Shown here piece after piece: positions 32,835 to 41,528 of a stretch of 64,000 nt of DNA. Below the pieces are notes generated by a model that searched no databases, had not been told where the DNA came from, and saw only the letters and a list, made by a program, of their open reading frames with translations. The position numbers and the translations under genes are program-made. Position 1 is the first letter of the stretch; every line of letters begins with the position of its first letter. Origin of the DNA: Paramacrobiotus metropolitanus (Eukaryota > Tardigrada > Eutardigrada > Parachela > Macrobiotidae); assembly GCF_019649055.1 (NCBI RefSeq), contig NW_026570366.1:234917-298916 (forward strand), in the 5' to 3' direction.

Positions 32835-33466
32835 TTTTCTACATATATTCGTCTATACTCAAACACGTGCGACTGAAGACGAACATTGTCTGGAGCTTCG
32901 GGTCTAAGATTTATCAGTAAATAACCAAAGGGTTCCTTTATAGCCTTTCGGTAGGCCTCCAGCATATGTGGCATACCTAACTGACGTGCAAGTGTTTTAA
33001 CTTGCTGAACATCGCGAACTGATTTAAAAATTACCAAGTACTGAGAATTCAGCGCAATATCACGCATGCTCCTTCCTTGTTTGTATAAATTTTGAGATAT
33101 AAAAATTACAGAAACATTTTTATGATGAACGTCGCGAGTGAAAATCGAGGAACACCTTGGCGTTCCAGCAATTTCTTCCATTAAATCATCTAAAACTAGC
33201 AGACTCGGGACGTCTTTGTCAAAAAAATTCTCATCTTCTACGATGGGATTAAGACCTTGGACAAGTTCAATATCTTTTCCAAAATCCTGGAAGGCATCTT
33301 GCCAAGTACCATAAGCATATACTATTCTAACAGGGGGTGGATTGAAACTCTCCGTAAGATTTCGCAAGAGCTTCATTGTAAAAGTCGATTTTCCTGACAT
33401 AGTTGGACCAGAAATATATATCGCGCAGGGAGTTTTAAAGCGGAAATCAAAACTCAGTTTTTCCAT
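32831..33466 (-). CDS. atp: Genome-packaging ATPase (A32/FtsK-HerA type)
   Basis: About 211 residues from the chosen start MEKLSFDFRF (33466); a longer in-frame start at 33538 is possible and would overlap the TBP stop. The Walker A motif GPTMSGKST follows the start closely, and the Walker B is LLVLDDLMEE. A later segment (VSVIFISQNLY) carries the usual sensor Gln/Asn. It pumps element DNA into the capsid. Length and motif order match other Polinton ATPases. Confidence 0.92.
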   Translation of the reverse strand: MEKLSFDFRFKTPCAIYISGPTMSGKSTFTMKLLRNLTESFNPPPVRIVYAYGTWQDAFQDFGKDIELVQGLNPIVEDENFFDKDVPSLLVLDDLMEEIAGTPRCSSIFTRDVHHKNVSVIFISQNLYKQGRSMRDIALNSQYLVIFKSVRDVQQVKTLARQLGMPHMLEAYRKAIKEPFGYLLINLRPEAPDNVRLQSHVFEYRRIYVEK

Positions 33467-33534
33467 TTTTAATTTCTCCTGAGTTCTGTTGCTAACTATC
33501 GGCCACTTCACAATACACTCAATTACAAAAACTC

Positions 33535-34137
33535 TCAAATGGTGCTTTTGAAACGATCAGATTTTTCACTTTTCCACACCGTAGTGGTATACTTTTCAAG
33601 GAGGTTTTTAATCTGTTCAATTGTGCGTTGAATCTGCAACAGTGATCTCGCTCCAAGAACTACACACTTTCCAGTATGGAAAACGTTTACGGTAGTTTTC
33701 AATAACGGAAACCGCAATTTGATCGCTGGAAAAAGCTCAGGTTCATAGAAAAATGCGACACCCGTTGGCTTTTCTTTCAAAATCTGGCTATACAGCTTAT
33801 TTAAATTTATTATTTTACTGTAAGCATACGTACAGACTATATTTGCCACAAAGCGCTCCTTAATAGTCACGTCGATGCAGTTTACCCTTAACATTCTCAA
33901 ATACTGTTCTAATAGCCCATTTGATTCCTCTATGGACTTACCACCTATTACAATTACCTTACCATTCTGGAAGATCTGGCAGAATGTATGTGACTGGTCT
34001 ACAAGTCTGATGTTAACTGCGTTGAAATTTTTAACCTTGGTAGCATGTTCCCCGAAAACTTCTAAAACATGCTGCAGATCAACTTTCTCGTTGAACTGCA
34101 CCGCCAGAATAATGTTGTGGATATCCATGACTGAACG
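33535..34137 (-). CDS. TBP: TATA-binding protein (TBP), two-lobed
   Basis: About 200 residues covering both halves of the saddle-shaped TBP core and little else. Lobe 1 runs from MDIHNIILAVQF through GKVIVIGGKSIEES. Lobe 2 starts FVANIVCTYAY, contains YEPELFPAIKLRF (the TBP signature is YEPELFPGL) and ends in a FHTGKCVVLGARS strand plus helix. TBP places RNA polymerase II pre-initiation complexes on TATA boxes in the nucleus. The protein is strongly diverged from animal TBPs: both lobes keep the G-K-V/C-x-(I/V)-x-G strand but differ at many DNA-contact positions. The start is set at 34137 because a TATA box at 34167-34175 predicts transcription from about 34145; an upstream ATG at 34161 would be missed. 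It heads the minus-strand structural block. An archaeal- or giant-virus-type origin is conceivable. Confidence 0.85.
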   Translation of the reverse strand, partial: RSVMDIHNIILAVQFNEKVDLQHVLEVFGEHATKVKNFNAVNIRLVDQSHTFCQIFQNGKVIVIGGKSIEESNGLLEQYLRMLRVNCIDVTIKERFVANIVCTYAYSKIINLNKLYSQILKEKPTGVAFFYEPELFPAIKLRFPLLKTTVNVFHTGKCVVLGARSLLQIQRTIEQIKNLLEKYTTTVWKSEKSDRFKSTI

Positions 34138-34166
34138 CATTACTTGCAACAGTGTCAGCAAGAAGG

Positions 34167-34175
34167 CTTTATATA
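34167..34175 (-). promoter_or_regulatory. TATA box of the TBP gene
   Basis: TATATAAAG on the minus strand, 30-38 bp before the favoured start codon. The TBP gene may therefore be autoregulated. Confidence 0.6.
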
Positions 34176-34308
34176 CTTCACTGCTGAGACTGTCGCAAAT
34201 AGTGGCGTTTTTCAGCCTTTTTTTTTCATAACAAAAGGGACTAATAGGAAAAAAACAAGAATAACAACAGCAACAATTTTATAGTGTTACAAAACGTGAA
34301 AAGAGCGG

Positions 34309-34755
34309 TTAAACAATAAGAGATTGCGCTTTAAAGCTATCGTCCAAGATGCGAGCGACATCGATGAATCCCATGTACGGTAGCTGAACAGAGCGCCCGG
34401 GCTGAGAAAACCTGATCGTGCGCCCGTACTTTTCGTGCACCTTTAAAGTCAATTCCAGGCAAGCAGGGCCATCAAATTTCATTTTCTCCTGTTTGCCTTC
34501 CGATGCTGCGTTGTCCAGTGAATCTTTCAAATGTCCACTCTTCAGGATCTTTAGCAATTCAGTGATTTCATTGTATCCGAATCGGATTCCTTTATTCCAT
34601 GCTTTACGCAAGCCCTCAGCATCCGCATTTGCTTCGAACACAAGAAATGCCCGTACTTCTTTAGCATTCCAGAACAGGCTTACCACACTATTGACTTTGT
34701 ACACAGTGTAGCCATCATGATCACCAACAACATCTAAAATGCGTGCGAAATCCAT
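34309..34755 (-). CDS. 148-residue orphan protein
   Basis: A compact soluble protein with no recognised family. Residues 2-7 (DFARIL) echo a C-terminal DVARIL near residue 131, so the ends may be related segments. In between are a Trp-containing strand region, a helical FGYNEITELLKILK stretch and a basic KYGRTIRF strand. Its position beside the TBP gene and its own TATA box (34830-34838) suggest an early or regulatory protein; a nucleic-acid-binding role is possible but unproven. No frame damage. Confidence 0.6.
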   Translation of the reverse strand: MDFARILDVVGDHDGYTVYKVNSVVSLFWNAKEVRAFLVFEANADAEGLRKAWNKGIRFGYNEITELLKILKSGHLKDSLDNAASEGKQEKMKFDGPACLELTLKVHEKYGRTIRFSQPGRSVQLPYMGFIDVARILDDSFKAQSLIV

Positions 34756-34829
34756 TTTTTCTTGAGATATGACAAAAAACTTGCTCTCAACTTTTTTTCA
34801 GACTGATTTGGAAAAGGCCAGTCGCGCCG

Positions 34830-34838
34830 CTTTTATAC
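34830..34838 (-). promoter_or_regulatory. TATA box of the 148-residue gene
   Basis: GTATAAAAG on the minus strand, about 80 bp before the ATG. Confidence 0.55.
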
Positions 34839-35153
34839 TCTCCAGCTGTGTCTGAGAAAACCAACCGCTTACCCCATTGGTCGTAAATTCCGACAAGACT
34901 CCGCCTTTTTCACACTTACGTCATTCAAAACTAAAAATACTTTATTACATCGATGATTGGCTGAAAAATCGACAATAGCTACGCCCTTATATACTGTAGG
35001 CTCATACCGATTGGCTAAACCGCAAGTGACGTAGGTCGGAAACCCGAAATTTTTTAAAAAATGAGAGCGGTGATTGGTTGTAAATAAAGCAACTTTTTTC
35101 TATAGAATATTTAAACTCTAGTTGCACTGGGAAATCTATCATTCGCAAGGAAA
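34839..35153. other. Divergent promoter region
   Basis: About 315 bp between the 148-residue gene (-) and the ADPRH-BIR gene (+). AT-rich TTATATAC at about 34986 and ATATTTAAA at about 35106 are candidate TATA elements for the plus-strand gene. No ORF. Confidence 0.4.
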
Positions 35154-36377
35154 ATGGAGAAGGACCAATTTCGTGGTTGCTTAGTTGGGGGTTTGCTGGG
35201 GGAATGCTTGTGCGTTCCCTTGAAGGCGTATCATGGTATTGTTCACAAGGTTGCGCAGTTGTTCGTTGATACACGAGACTACCGCTCTTATCGTGAGAAG
35301 ACTGTCTTAACAAACGCGCTGGGTAATGCATTGCTGAATGATGGGGGTTATGATGCAGTGTCTGCCGCTCGAGCGTGCGTTGAAGCTTATTACAGCGCAC
35401 ATCCCGTCATACGTTCGGCTTTCGGGAAGCTTAAGGATATAATACATCACTGGAAGTGGAGCAATTACAACACCTTTGACACATTACCGAAAAACATTGT
35501 ACCGAAAACGTTCCTCAAGGGATACGGCCCAGCTGCGTGGATTTCAGCGTACCCACTATACTTTAGACATCAGACAGAGCTGATGATCCGCAACGTTCGT
35601 AGCGTTGCCGAACTCACACATCCCGCAATGGAAGCTTACGGAGCATGTGAACTTCAAGCCTACGCTATTGCAGTAGCATTACAATACCCCTACTTTACTC
35701 CAGAACAGTTTCTGGACATGCTAATCACGCTGTGTGACTCCGGCATTAACCTTCAGCTGTATCAACCAAAACTAGTACATTTAAAAACACTGCTGTCTGA
35801 AGAAACGAGTGTTGTGGTGAAAGCCCTTGGTAATGATTCCGCGGGACTGGAAGCTGTACCTATGGCTATTTACTGCGTACTAAAAGGAACCAGTCTAGCG
35901 CCTGAAAATGCTTTTGAAGCGACCATGGCGCTTACAATACGGGTTGGTGGATGCACTGACGGAATTGCAACCTTGGCGGGTGCTATTGCCGGAGCTTGGC
36001 ACGGTCTCAAAAGTATACCGCAGGCATGGCTCCAACTGTGTGATGGATACAAGAACAGCATTATGCTCGCCGACAAACTTGCCGAACACGCCAGCAACAC
36101 CCTAACCAATCGCGAAATATATGATTTCGGCAATTACGACACTTTAGAGTCACGATTGGAATCGTTCAAAGGATGGCCACATCTAAAACCCTCACCCATG
36201 GAACTAGCTGGAGATGGATTTTTTCATTTTGGCACACAAGATTGTGTTCAGTGTTATTACTGCAACTGTAAACTTAGAGATTTTGAGCCTCTCTCTGATC
36301 CCCGTTGGGATCATTTATGTAAGAAGCACAACTGTCCTGCCTCCAATGGTCCTGATAATTTATATTTTCACTTGTAA
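35154..36377 (+). CDS. ADP-ribosylglycohydrolase-like domain fused to a BIR domain
   Basis: 407 residues. Residues ~5-310 resemble the all-helical DraG/ARH fold that removes ADP-ribose from proteins: GCLVGGLLGE at the start, GNDSAGLEAVPMA in the middle and GGCTDGIATLAGAIAGA near residue 265. Metal ligands of active ARH enzymes are lost. The usual TDDT is REKT (residues 47-50), and GGDTDTIA has become GGCTDGIA (C267, D269, G270), so it is probably a non-catalytic ADP-ribose binder. Residues ~328-400 form one BIR domain starting RLESFKGWP with zinc ligands C367, C370, H387 and C394 in canonical spacing. I know no such fusion. The gene points outward, ending 31 bases before the right TIR, mirroring the IAP at the other end. 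A role in countering host death or ADP-ribose signalling is inferred. Confidence 0.8.
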   Translation: MEKDQFRGCLVGGLLGECLCVPLKAYHGIVHKVAQLFVDTRDYRSYREKTVLTNALGNALLNDGGYDAVSAARACVEAYYSAHPVIRSAFGKLKDIIHHWKWSNYNTFDTLPKNIVPKTFLKGYGPAAWISAYPLYFRHQTELMIRNVRSVAELTHPAMEAYGACELQAYAIAVALQYPYFTPEQFLDMLITLCDSGINLQLYQPKLVHLKTLLSEETSVVVKALGNDSAGLEAVPMAIYCVLKGTSLAPENAFEATMALTIRVGGCTDGIATLAGAIAGAWHGLKSIPQAWLQLCDGYKNSIMLADKLAEHASNTLTNREIYDFGNYDTLESRLESFKGWPHLKPSPMELAGDGFFHFGTQDCVQCYYCNCKLRDFEPLSDPRWDHLCKKHNCPASNGPDNLYFHL

Positions 36378-36407
36378 ATACCATAAAATAAAATGTCATG
36401 AATAAAT

Positions 36408-36446
36408 AAAAGAGGGTGGGGAAAAATAAACCAAAGAAAGGGGACA
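36408..36446 (+). terminator. Shared 3'-end motif, copy 3 (after the ADPRH-BIR gene)
   Basis: AAAAGAGGGTGGGGAAAAA, then AATAAA and AAAGAAAGGGG, in the sense direction 31 bases after the stop codon; it forms the inner end of the right TIR. Confidence 0.65.
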
Positions 36447-36562
36447 ATCGGCTCCAGTCCGGTTCAAACCGGCTGAAAACCGAACCGATCACGAGCCGAA
36501 CCGCGGACCGGTCGAAAACCGGACCGATTCGGAGCTGACGCTAAACTAGCGCTATATCTTCT
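36408..36562 (-). repeat. Right terminal inverted repeat
   Basis: About 155 bp, reverse complement of 15756-15901 with scattered substitutions and a ~9-bp length difference; the outer 90 bp are nearly identical. Confidence 0.93.
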
Positions 36563-36568
36563 CTCGTA
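36563..36568. repeat. Target site duplication, right copy (CTCGTA)
   Basis: Exact direct repeat of 15750-15755, immediately outside the right TIR. Confidence 0.95.
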
Positions 36569-36774
36569 CTATGCGCCATTGAAGACAGTCAGATACTTTA
36601 TCAATTTTATCTTTCGTTTCTTTTTGGAGTACGTGCACTAAAATTTTACAGTTCTTTACAGTAAGGAAACAAGAAACTGTACCCGTAATAGTATCGTAGC
36701 AGACAGTACACTGGTAAACTTTAACTGTAAGACATCAGGAAATATACGACGGAAGTGACCTTTTACGGTAACCG

Positions 36775-36895
36775 TTAACAAACTTACCCGTTCTTTTTGT
36801 CAAAAGTAGCGAAACATTTTCTTGATCGCTTCTTAGAGAGCATTTAGATTTGAATGGTAGATTATGGGGCTAAAAAAACAGCTATATTGACGGGA
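36775..36895 (-). pseudogene. GPCR exon-2 relic (TM7 and tail)
   Basis: Read against the next receptor, this stretch aligns with the region 37480-37610: GAAACATTTTCTTGAT, the TGAATGGTAGATTATGGGG region (antisense of the NPIIYH segment) and a shared C-terminal part. It contains stops and indels in every frame. It is the tail of a former receptor copy about 210 bp from the right TIR. Confidence 0.6.
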
Positions 36896-37140
36896 TATCG
36901 TTCGCTTAGAATGATCACAAACGCCCAGTAAAATTTATTAGTGTGGGCACTTATTGTGCTTACGCTGTGTTCTTAGGGTGAAATTAACATTATTAATACT
37001 GGCTAAGACACCCACAAAATGTAAACTGATAGGAAGTTCCTTTGATTCTAAACTAAACCTTATGGTCCCGAAGCCCCAAGGCAGTCGTGCGAAAAGCTGG
37101 ACCTATTTCTCGAAATAAGAGTGTCACCTTCAAGAGGAGA
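36890..37140. repeat. Duplicated GPCR 3' flank, copy A (copy B at 38990-39260)
   Basis: Both contain AAAATTTATTAG, TACTGGCTAAGACACCCACA, a GTAAACTGA stretch, CCGAAGCCC and TTCAAGAGGAG in the same order and similar spacing. This shows that the two receptors to the right arose as a tandem duplication unit of roughly 2 kb. Confidence 0.75.
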
Positions 37141-37522
37141 TATCATTACATAACGTATGTCAATCGGCGAAACTCTGATTACACGAAATGCGCATCAAAT
37201 TTTAGCAATTTCTTTTGTTACAGTGGTATGATACGTTTAATATAACCGTTGCAAGTGCTCAAAGCCGCATCCACAGTAAACAGGCCCTGAGATGCGTGTG
37301 TACACACAGGCTGCAGCTGTCTCTAGGTGTCCCGGTAACACGTACGACGGATTTGAGATTCTCTGAAGCTTGTTTGATGAAAGATCTTTCTCGAAACGAC
37401 GTGGCATATTCCCATTCCGGAAAAAGACGGCTGTGTGCTAGTAAAGAACTTTCGGCCTTTACGCAAATTTTGACGAGAGCACAGTATTTTCCTTGTTAGC
37501 TAACTTGTCCCTGGATTTCTTC

Positions 37523-38709
37523 TCACGGGAAGCGAAACATTTTTTTGATTGCTCGTTGGAGAGCAGGGAGACTGGAATGGTAGATAATGGGGTTGAAAAT
37601 ACAGCTCACATACTGCAAACAGGTGACGATCGCAAAAACTTTGTCACTCCAGTAGTTTGTGAATTGTGCAACCAAATAGTATAAGACTGCCGGAACGAAG
37701 CACACTAGTTCGCATAGCGCCAGTAGTGCGAACAACCGGTACAATTTAATCTCTTCCCGCTTACGGAGTCGATGCGGTGCAGAATCTTTGGATGCATCTG
37801 TGCTTTCAGTCGTCTGGGGCGAATTAGCATCCTCCCGTTGACCAGAGCGAGCTTGGCAACACAAAAGAGCATATTATATTATGTATTAGATATTCGGATT
37901 TAATGCAATACACCTATGTTTTAACATTTACGGTCTATTTTCTTCTCGCATACATAATAGAATATTTCTTTAGCGTGACCGGAAGCAGACTTACTGGAGC
38001 CCAGTGACACGGATTTTACAGAACTTGGTAAGACTCGTTTTCTCAGCGAGCGAAGGGACAGCTTGTAAAATATCACCGCGTAACTGCACAAAATAAACGC
38101 TGGCGGAAAGTCAAATCCCAATACGTTAATCAGCATAGAATATTTGGGCTGTGCACCATAATTAACCGTGCATCCAGCGCCTTCGTGTAGGTTGTACCAC
38201 ATAGTGTCCATGATAACATACGGTGTAATGAAGGACGCAATGAATAACCACATAAGTGCGCAGCTGACGCATGTCCACTGCACCGATCGGAATCGTCTGT
38301 AATGCAACGGGACAAACAACGAACACAGTCGGTCAATAGTGACCATCACCACTGTGTAACCGGTTCCCACGAAGATGTGCTTATCGATAAAATTGTAATA
38401 CGGGCAGAATGCTGCACTGGACACTGGTGACAGGATGAACCACACGAAAGATGACATATCGAATACCGCTAGGAGGAGATCGCATACAGAGACGTTGAGA
38501 AGGTAATAAGCGAAAGGAGTACGGACTGCTGCGTCCCGGATAAATGCCGTGATGAAGAGGAGATTGTATACAATGGTGCCGATGCAGATGACACCGACAG
38601 CCGCTGTGAAAGCGTACGGTTTTGGGTAGCCAGAACCACTACTGGTGTTGCTGACGGAATTATTAAAGATGAAGGACTCATTGATGTTGCTGTAGTACGA
38701 TGAATTCAT
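37523..38709 (-). CDS. Rhodopsin-type GPCR, cluster copy 1
   Basis: Two exons, 37995-38709 and 37523-37851, total exactly 348 codons. The start is taken at MNSSYYSNINES because the cluster members all begin MN with glycosylation sequons; a methionine 11 codons earlier is also in frame. Exon 1 gives TM1-TM5, with DRLCSLF at the DRY position, LLNVSVCDL in TM2 and a conserved Cys at the TM3 start (FCPYYNF). Exon 2 gives intracellular loop 3, TM6 and TM7 with NPIIYH (NPxxY). The donor is CCA-GTAAGT and the acceptor CCAAG. Ligand unknown; small-peptide or amine receptors are the general class. Intact. Confidence 0.85.
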
Positions 38710-39496
38710 GGTTTGTGCCAAGCGGAAAACGTACTTCTCCAAGAAGAACTTTTAAAATTGAATGAAGCCAGATTTACTACCATGCATTCGATCAGCTGGT
38801 AGTGTAACCTTTAGAAATCCTTCAGTAACATTATTATCCGTACCCCATGGGAGCTCGGTAATCGGAATGTATAAAGGAAGCATAAACTTGCGTCGGTCGT
38901 CCTTGTGAAAAGAACTCTTGTTCTTAATGTACATTCATACGAAGGAATAAAGGCTAATAATGGACCTAATGGTTCAAAACTTCAAGGATCAATGAAATCA
39001 GTCGTTTGGAGTACGCTCTAACCGAATGCCGAGTCAAAATTTATTAGCGTTGATACATACTGAGTATACTTGCGGCGTGCCCATTTTCTACGTTGAAATT
39101 GACTCGCTAAATACTGGCTAAGACACCCACAAACTGTAAACTGAGAAGTAATGTCTCATTAGATCTCAACTTCCGAAGCCCGAAGGATATTTGGGTAGAA
39201 AGCAGAAATCAATTCACACATTGAAAGTGTTACCTTTCAAGAGGAGGTGCATTAACGTGCTTGTGACGGTGCATTTCTAATTTAAATGCGTGTTAAATTT
39301 TAAGGAGTATTCACAACAGTACATTTAATGAAGATCGCTGCAAGTGCTACAGTACAGTCAGCAATATCTACGATCATTAATGTAAAGATTAGGTTGAGTG
39401 ACAGCTCTTTCTTGAATTGATCTGGTAATTCCCATTTATCTGGAAAAGACGGGGGTTTTGATGGAATGGAAAACGCTTTGAGCGTTTTCGCAAATT

Positions 39497-40704
39497 TTAA
39501 CGGGTGAACAGTATTTTTCTTATGGCTTTCTTGAGGTCAGGCAAACTGGAATGGTAGATCAGGGGATTGAAGACGCAGCTGAGATACTTTAAACATACCA
39601 CCGTTGTGAAGAGAGTGTCATTCCAATAATTAGTAAGTTCCACGATGATAAAGTATATCATAGATGGAACGTAGCAAACGAGAACGTTAAGGGTCAGAAG
39701 AGCGAATATTCTGTGCATTTTTGCCTCTTCTTGTCGCCTGCCGCGAGATTTGCCCTTCGTGGCATCCTCATGGGAGGAAGCATTTCCGCTAATCCGAGGC
39801 GCAGATGTGTCAGGCCGAGTGCTGAAATGACCTGTGACATAACAAGATTAAATAACAATGGCGAAGCGTTAATACATAGTTGGATTAACAGTTTTTCAAG
39901 GTCAACCTGCCAACGTAGACTTGGATCAAATTCTACATGATAATTAAATCTTTTCAAATCAAATCTGAATAGCATACAGCGGATATACAGTTGTATATTT
40001 GAATCCTTACTGATTGTGTTAGAAACGGCATTGGATGGATAAGTACGCTTCTTTATCGACCGTCGCGAAAGCTTGCAAAAAATTATCCCATAACGACCCA
40101 AAACAAACACCAGTGGTAGATCGAAACCCACGTATTCGATAACCATAGAATAAGTCGGTTGAGCATCGTAATTAACGGCGCACGGTAAGGTCATTCGATC
40201 ATACCAAACAGCGTCCATCAGAGTATAAGGAGTAATTAATGTAATTAGAAACAGCCACATCAAGCTGCAGATCAAGGATGTGCATCGAACCGATCGAATA
40301 TTGCGATAATACACAGGAGCAAATAGGGAGAAAAGCCGGTCAAGACTGACCAGCATGACAGTGTAACCGATACCAACAATGAGAGGCTTGTCAATGACAT
40401 TAAAGTACGGACAATAACGGGAGGCAGTGGATTTCGGGAGGAAAGCCAGCAGCACGGAACCCAGCATATCGAACATTGCTAAACCAAGGTCACACAAGGC
40501 CACGTTCAAGAGGTAGTAAGTAAAAGGATTACGGATAGTAACATCTCGAATAAATGCAGAGATGAAAACCAAATTGTACGCTATTGTAGTTGTGCCGATT
40601 ATGGTTACGATAGCGTGATATGCGTAAGGTACAGAATCCGGCACAGTTGCGGTATTGTTGTTCAAAGCGCGTAATGTCTCATTTCCATCAACTGAATGGT
40701 TCAT
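39497..40704 (-). CDS. Rhodopsin-type GPCR, cluster copy 2
   Basis: Paralogue of the preceding receptor: exons 40011-40704 and 39497-39831, exactly 343 codons. The start is MNHSVDGNET. TM3 ends DRLFSLF and TM7 has NPLIYH. The acceptor at 39832 (CACAG) is chosen over TTTCAG ten bases downstream because only it keeps the frame. Loop 3 is Lys/Arg/Gln-rich. The spacing to copy 1 and the shared 3' flank show a tandem duplication. Intact. Confidence 0.85.
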
Positions 40705-41528
40705 TTTTGGAATATCCAATGAAAAGTGTCCGTAGAATGTCAAAATGTCTAGCAACTATGAACAATTTACGATAAAAGCGAGATCACAGTTTTGAAAGTC
40801 CCAATATGACGAAAGACACCTGCGATGTTTGATGGTGTACAAAATGACGAAGAACATAGATACTTGTTATTTTCACATCCGGATTTAGGTCTTGTCCATT
40901 AAAAATACACTACGCAAAGCGGAAGTATGATGTCAAAGCGTTCGGAATTGCATTAAATTGATTGAAGCAAGAGCAGCCAGGTAACTCCGAAGAGGTGTAG
41001 TGTGTTACGGTACTGTGTACTAATTAGCAGACTTATTTAGAAGACTGCAAAGGTGCGTGACGGATCTTCCTCATTTCTTTTGCAGTCAATATTCTTCGGG
41101 TCGGGTTTCTTGCCTTCTGGAGATCAATGTAATTCGTTTGGTAAGTGAGCAAATATTAAAGTTGCACTTCCAGTAAGTTGTGAAGAGGTGCAGCTGTGAA
41201 CATCATCAATTTTTATTCCGGTATTTTATTTGATCTCCTTCTTAGCAGGTGTTAACCAGCAAGCGCCTTCTCATATATACTGTACATAATTATGCCGAAG
41301 GGAATACGTTTTTTACTTTATGCACAATATATCTTTGCAATAGGTAACTGCATTCAATAATTTAAACTAACGCAGTGACATTTTTATGGCAGTCACATCT
41401 TTCTAGATCTATTCCAGATATATACGAAAGCAAGTGAAATGTCGTATTAATTGCATAGTTAAAACGGTAGAAGGTAGGTACAGACATTGGATTCCTTTGC
41501 TTAGATCATCTAGGACTGCTAACTGGTT
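40705..41528. other. Intergenic, no supported gene
   Basis: 5' flank of GPCR copy 2 and 3' flank of the small gene. Nothing further seen. Confidence 0.4.

Larger units (their letters stand above)
15756..36562. mobile_element. Complete Polinton/Maverick DNA element
   Basis: A 20,807-bp self-synthesising virus-like transposon with both termini, a 6-bp target duplication and all core genes: family B polymerase, RVE integrase, cysteine protease, packaging ATPase, major and minor capsid proteins. Polintons are typically 15-25 kb, so the size fits. The ends are matching TIRs beginning AGAAG. Two genes in the structural block are broken by single-base frameshifts; most others read intact, so the insertion looks young or its sequence slightly erroneous. 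Cargo genes (IAP, TBP, ADPRH-BIR, three spliced orphans) make it unusual. It sits next to a GPCR cluster in host DNA. Confidence 0.97.

Noticed and set aside
15756-36562. Interpretation as an integrated free-living virus such as an adenovirus or giant-virus fragment
   Set aside because: TIRs, 6-bp target duplication, RVE integrase and gene set are those of a Polinton; no adenoviral or NCLDV-specific gene set is present.
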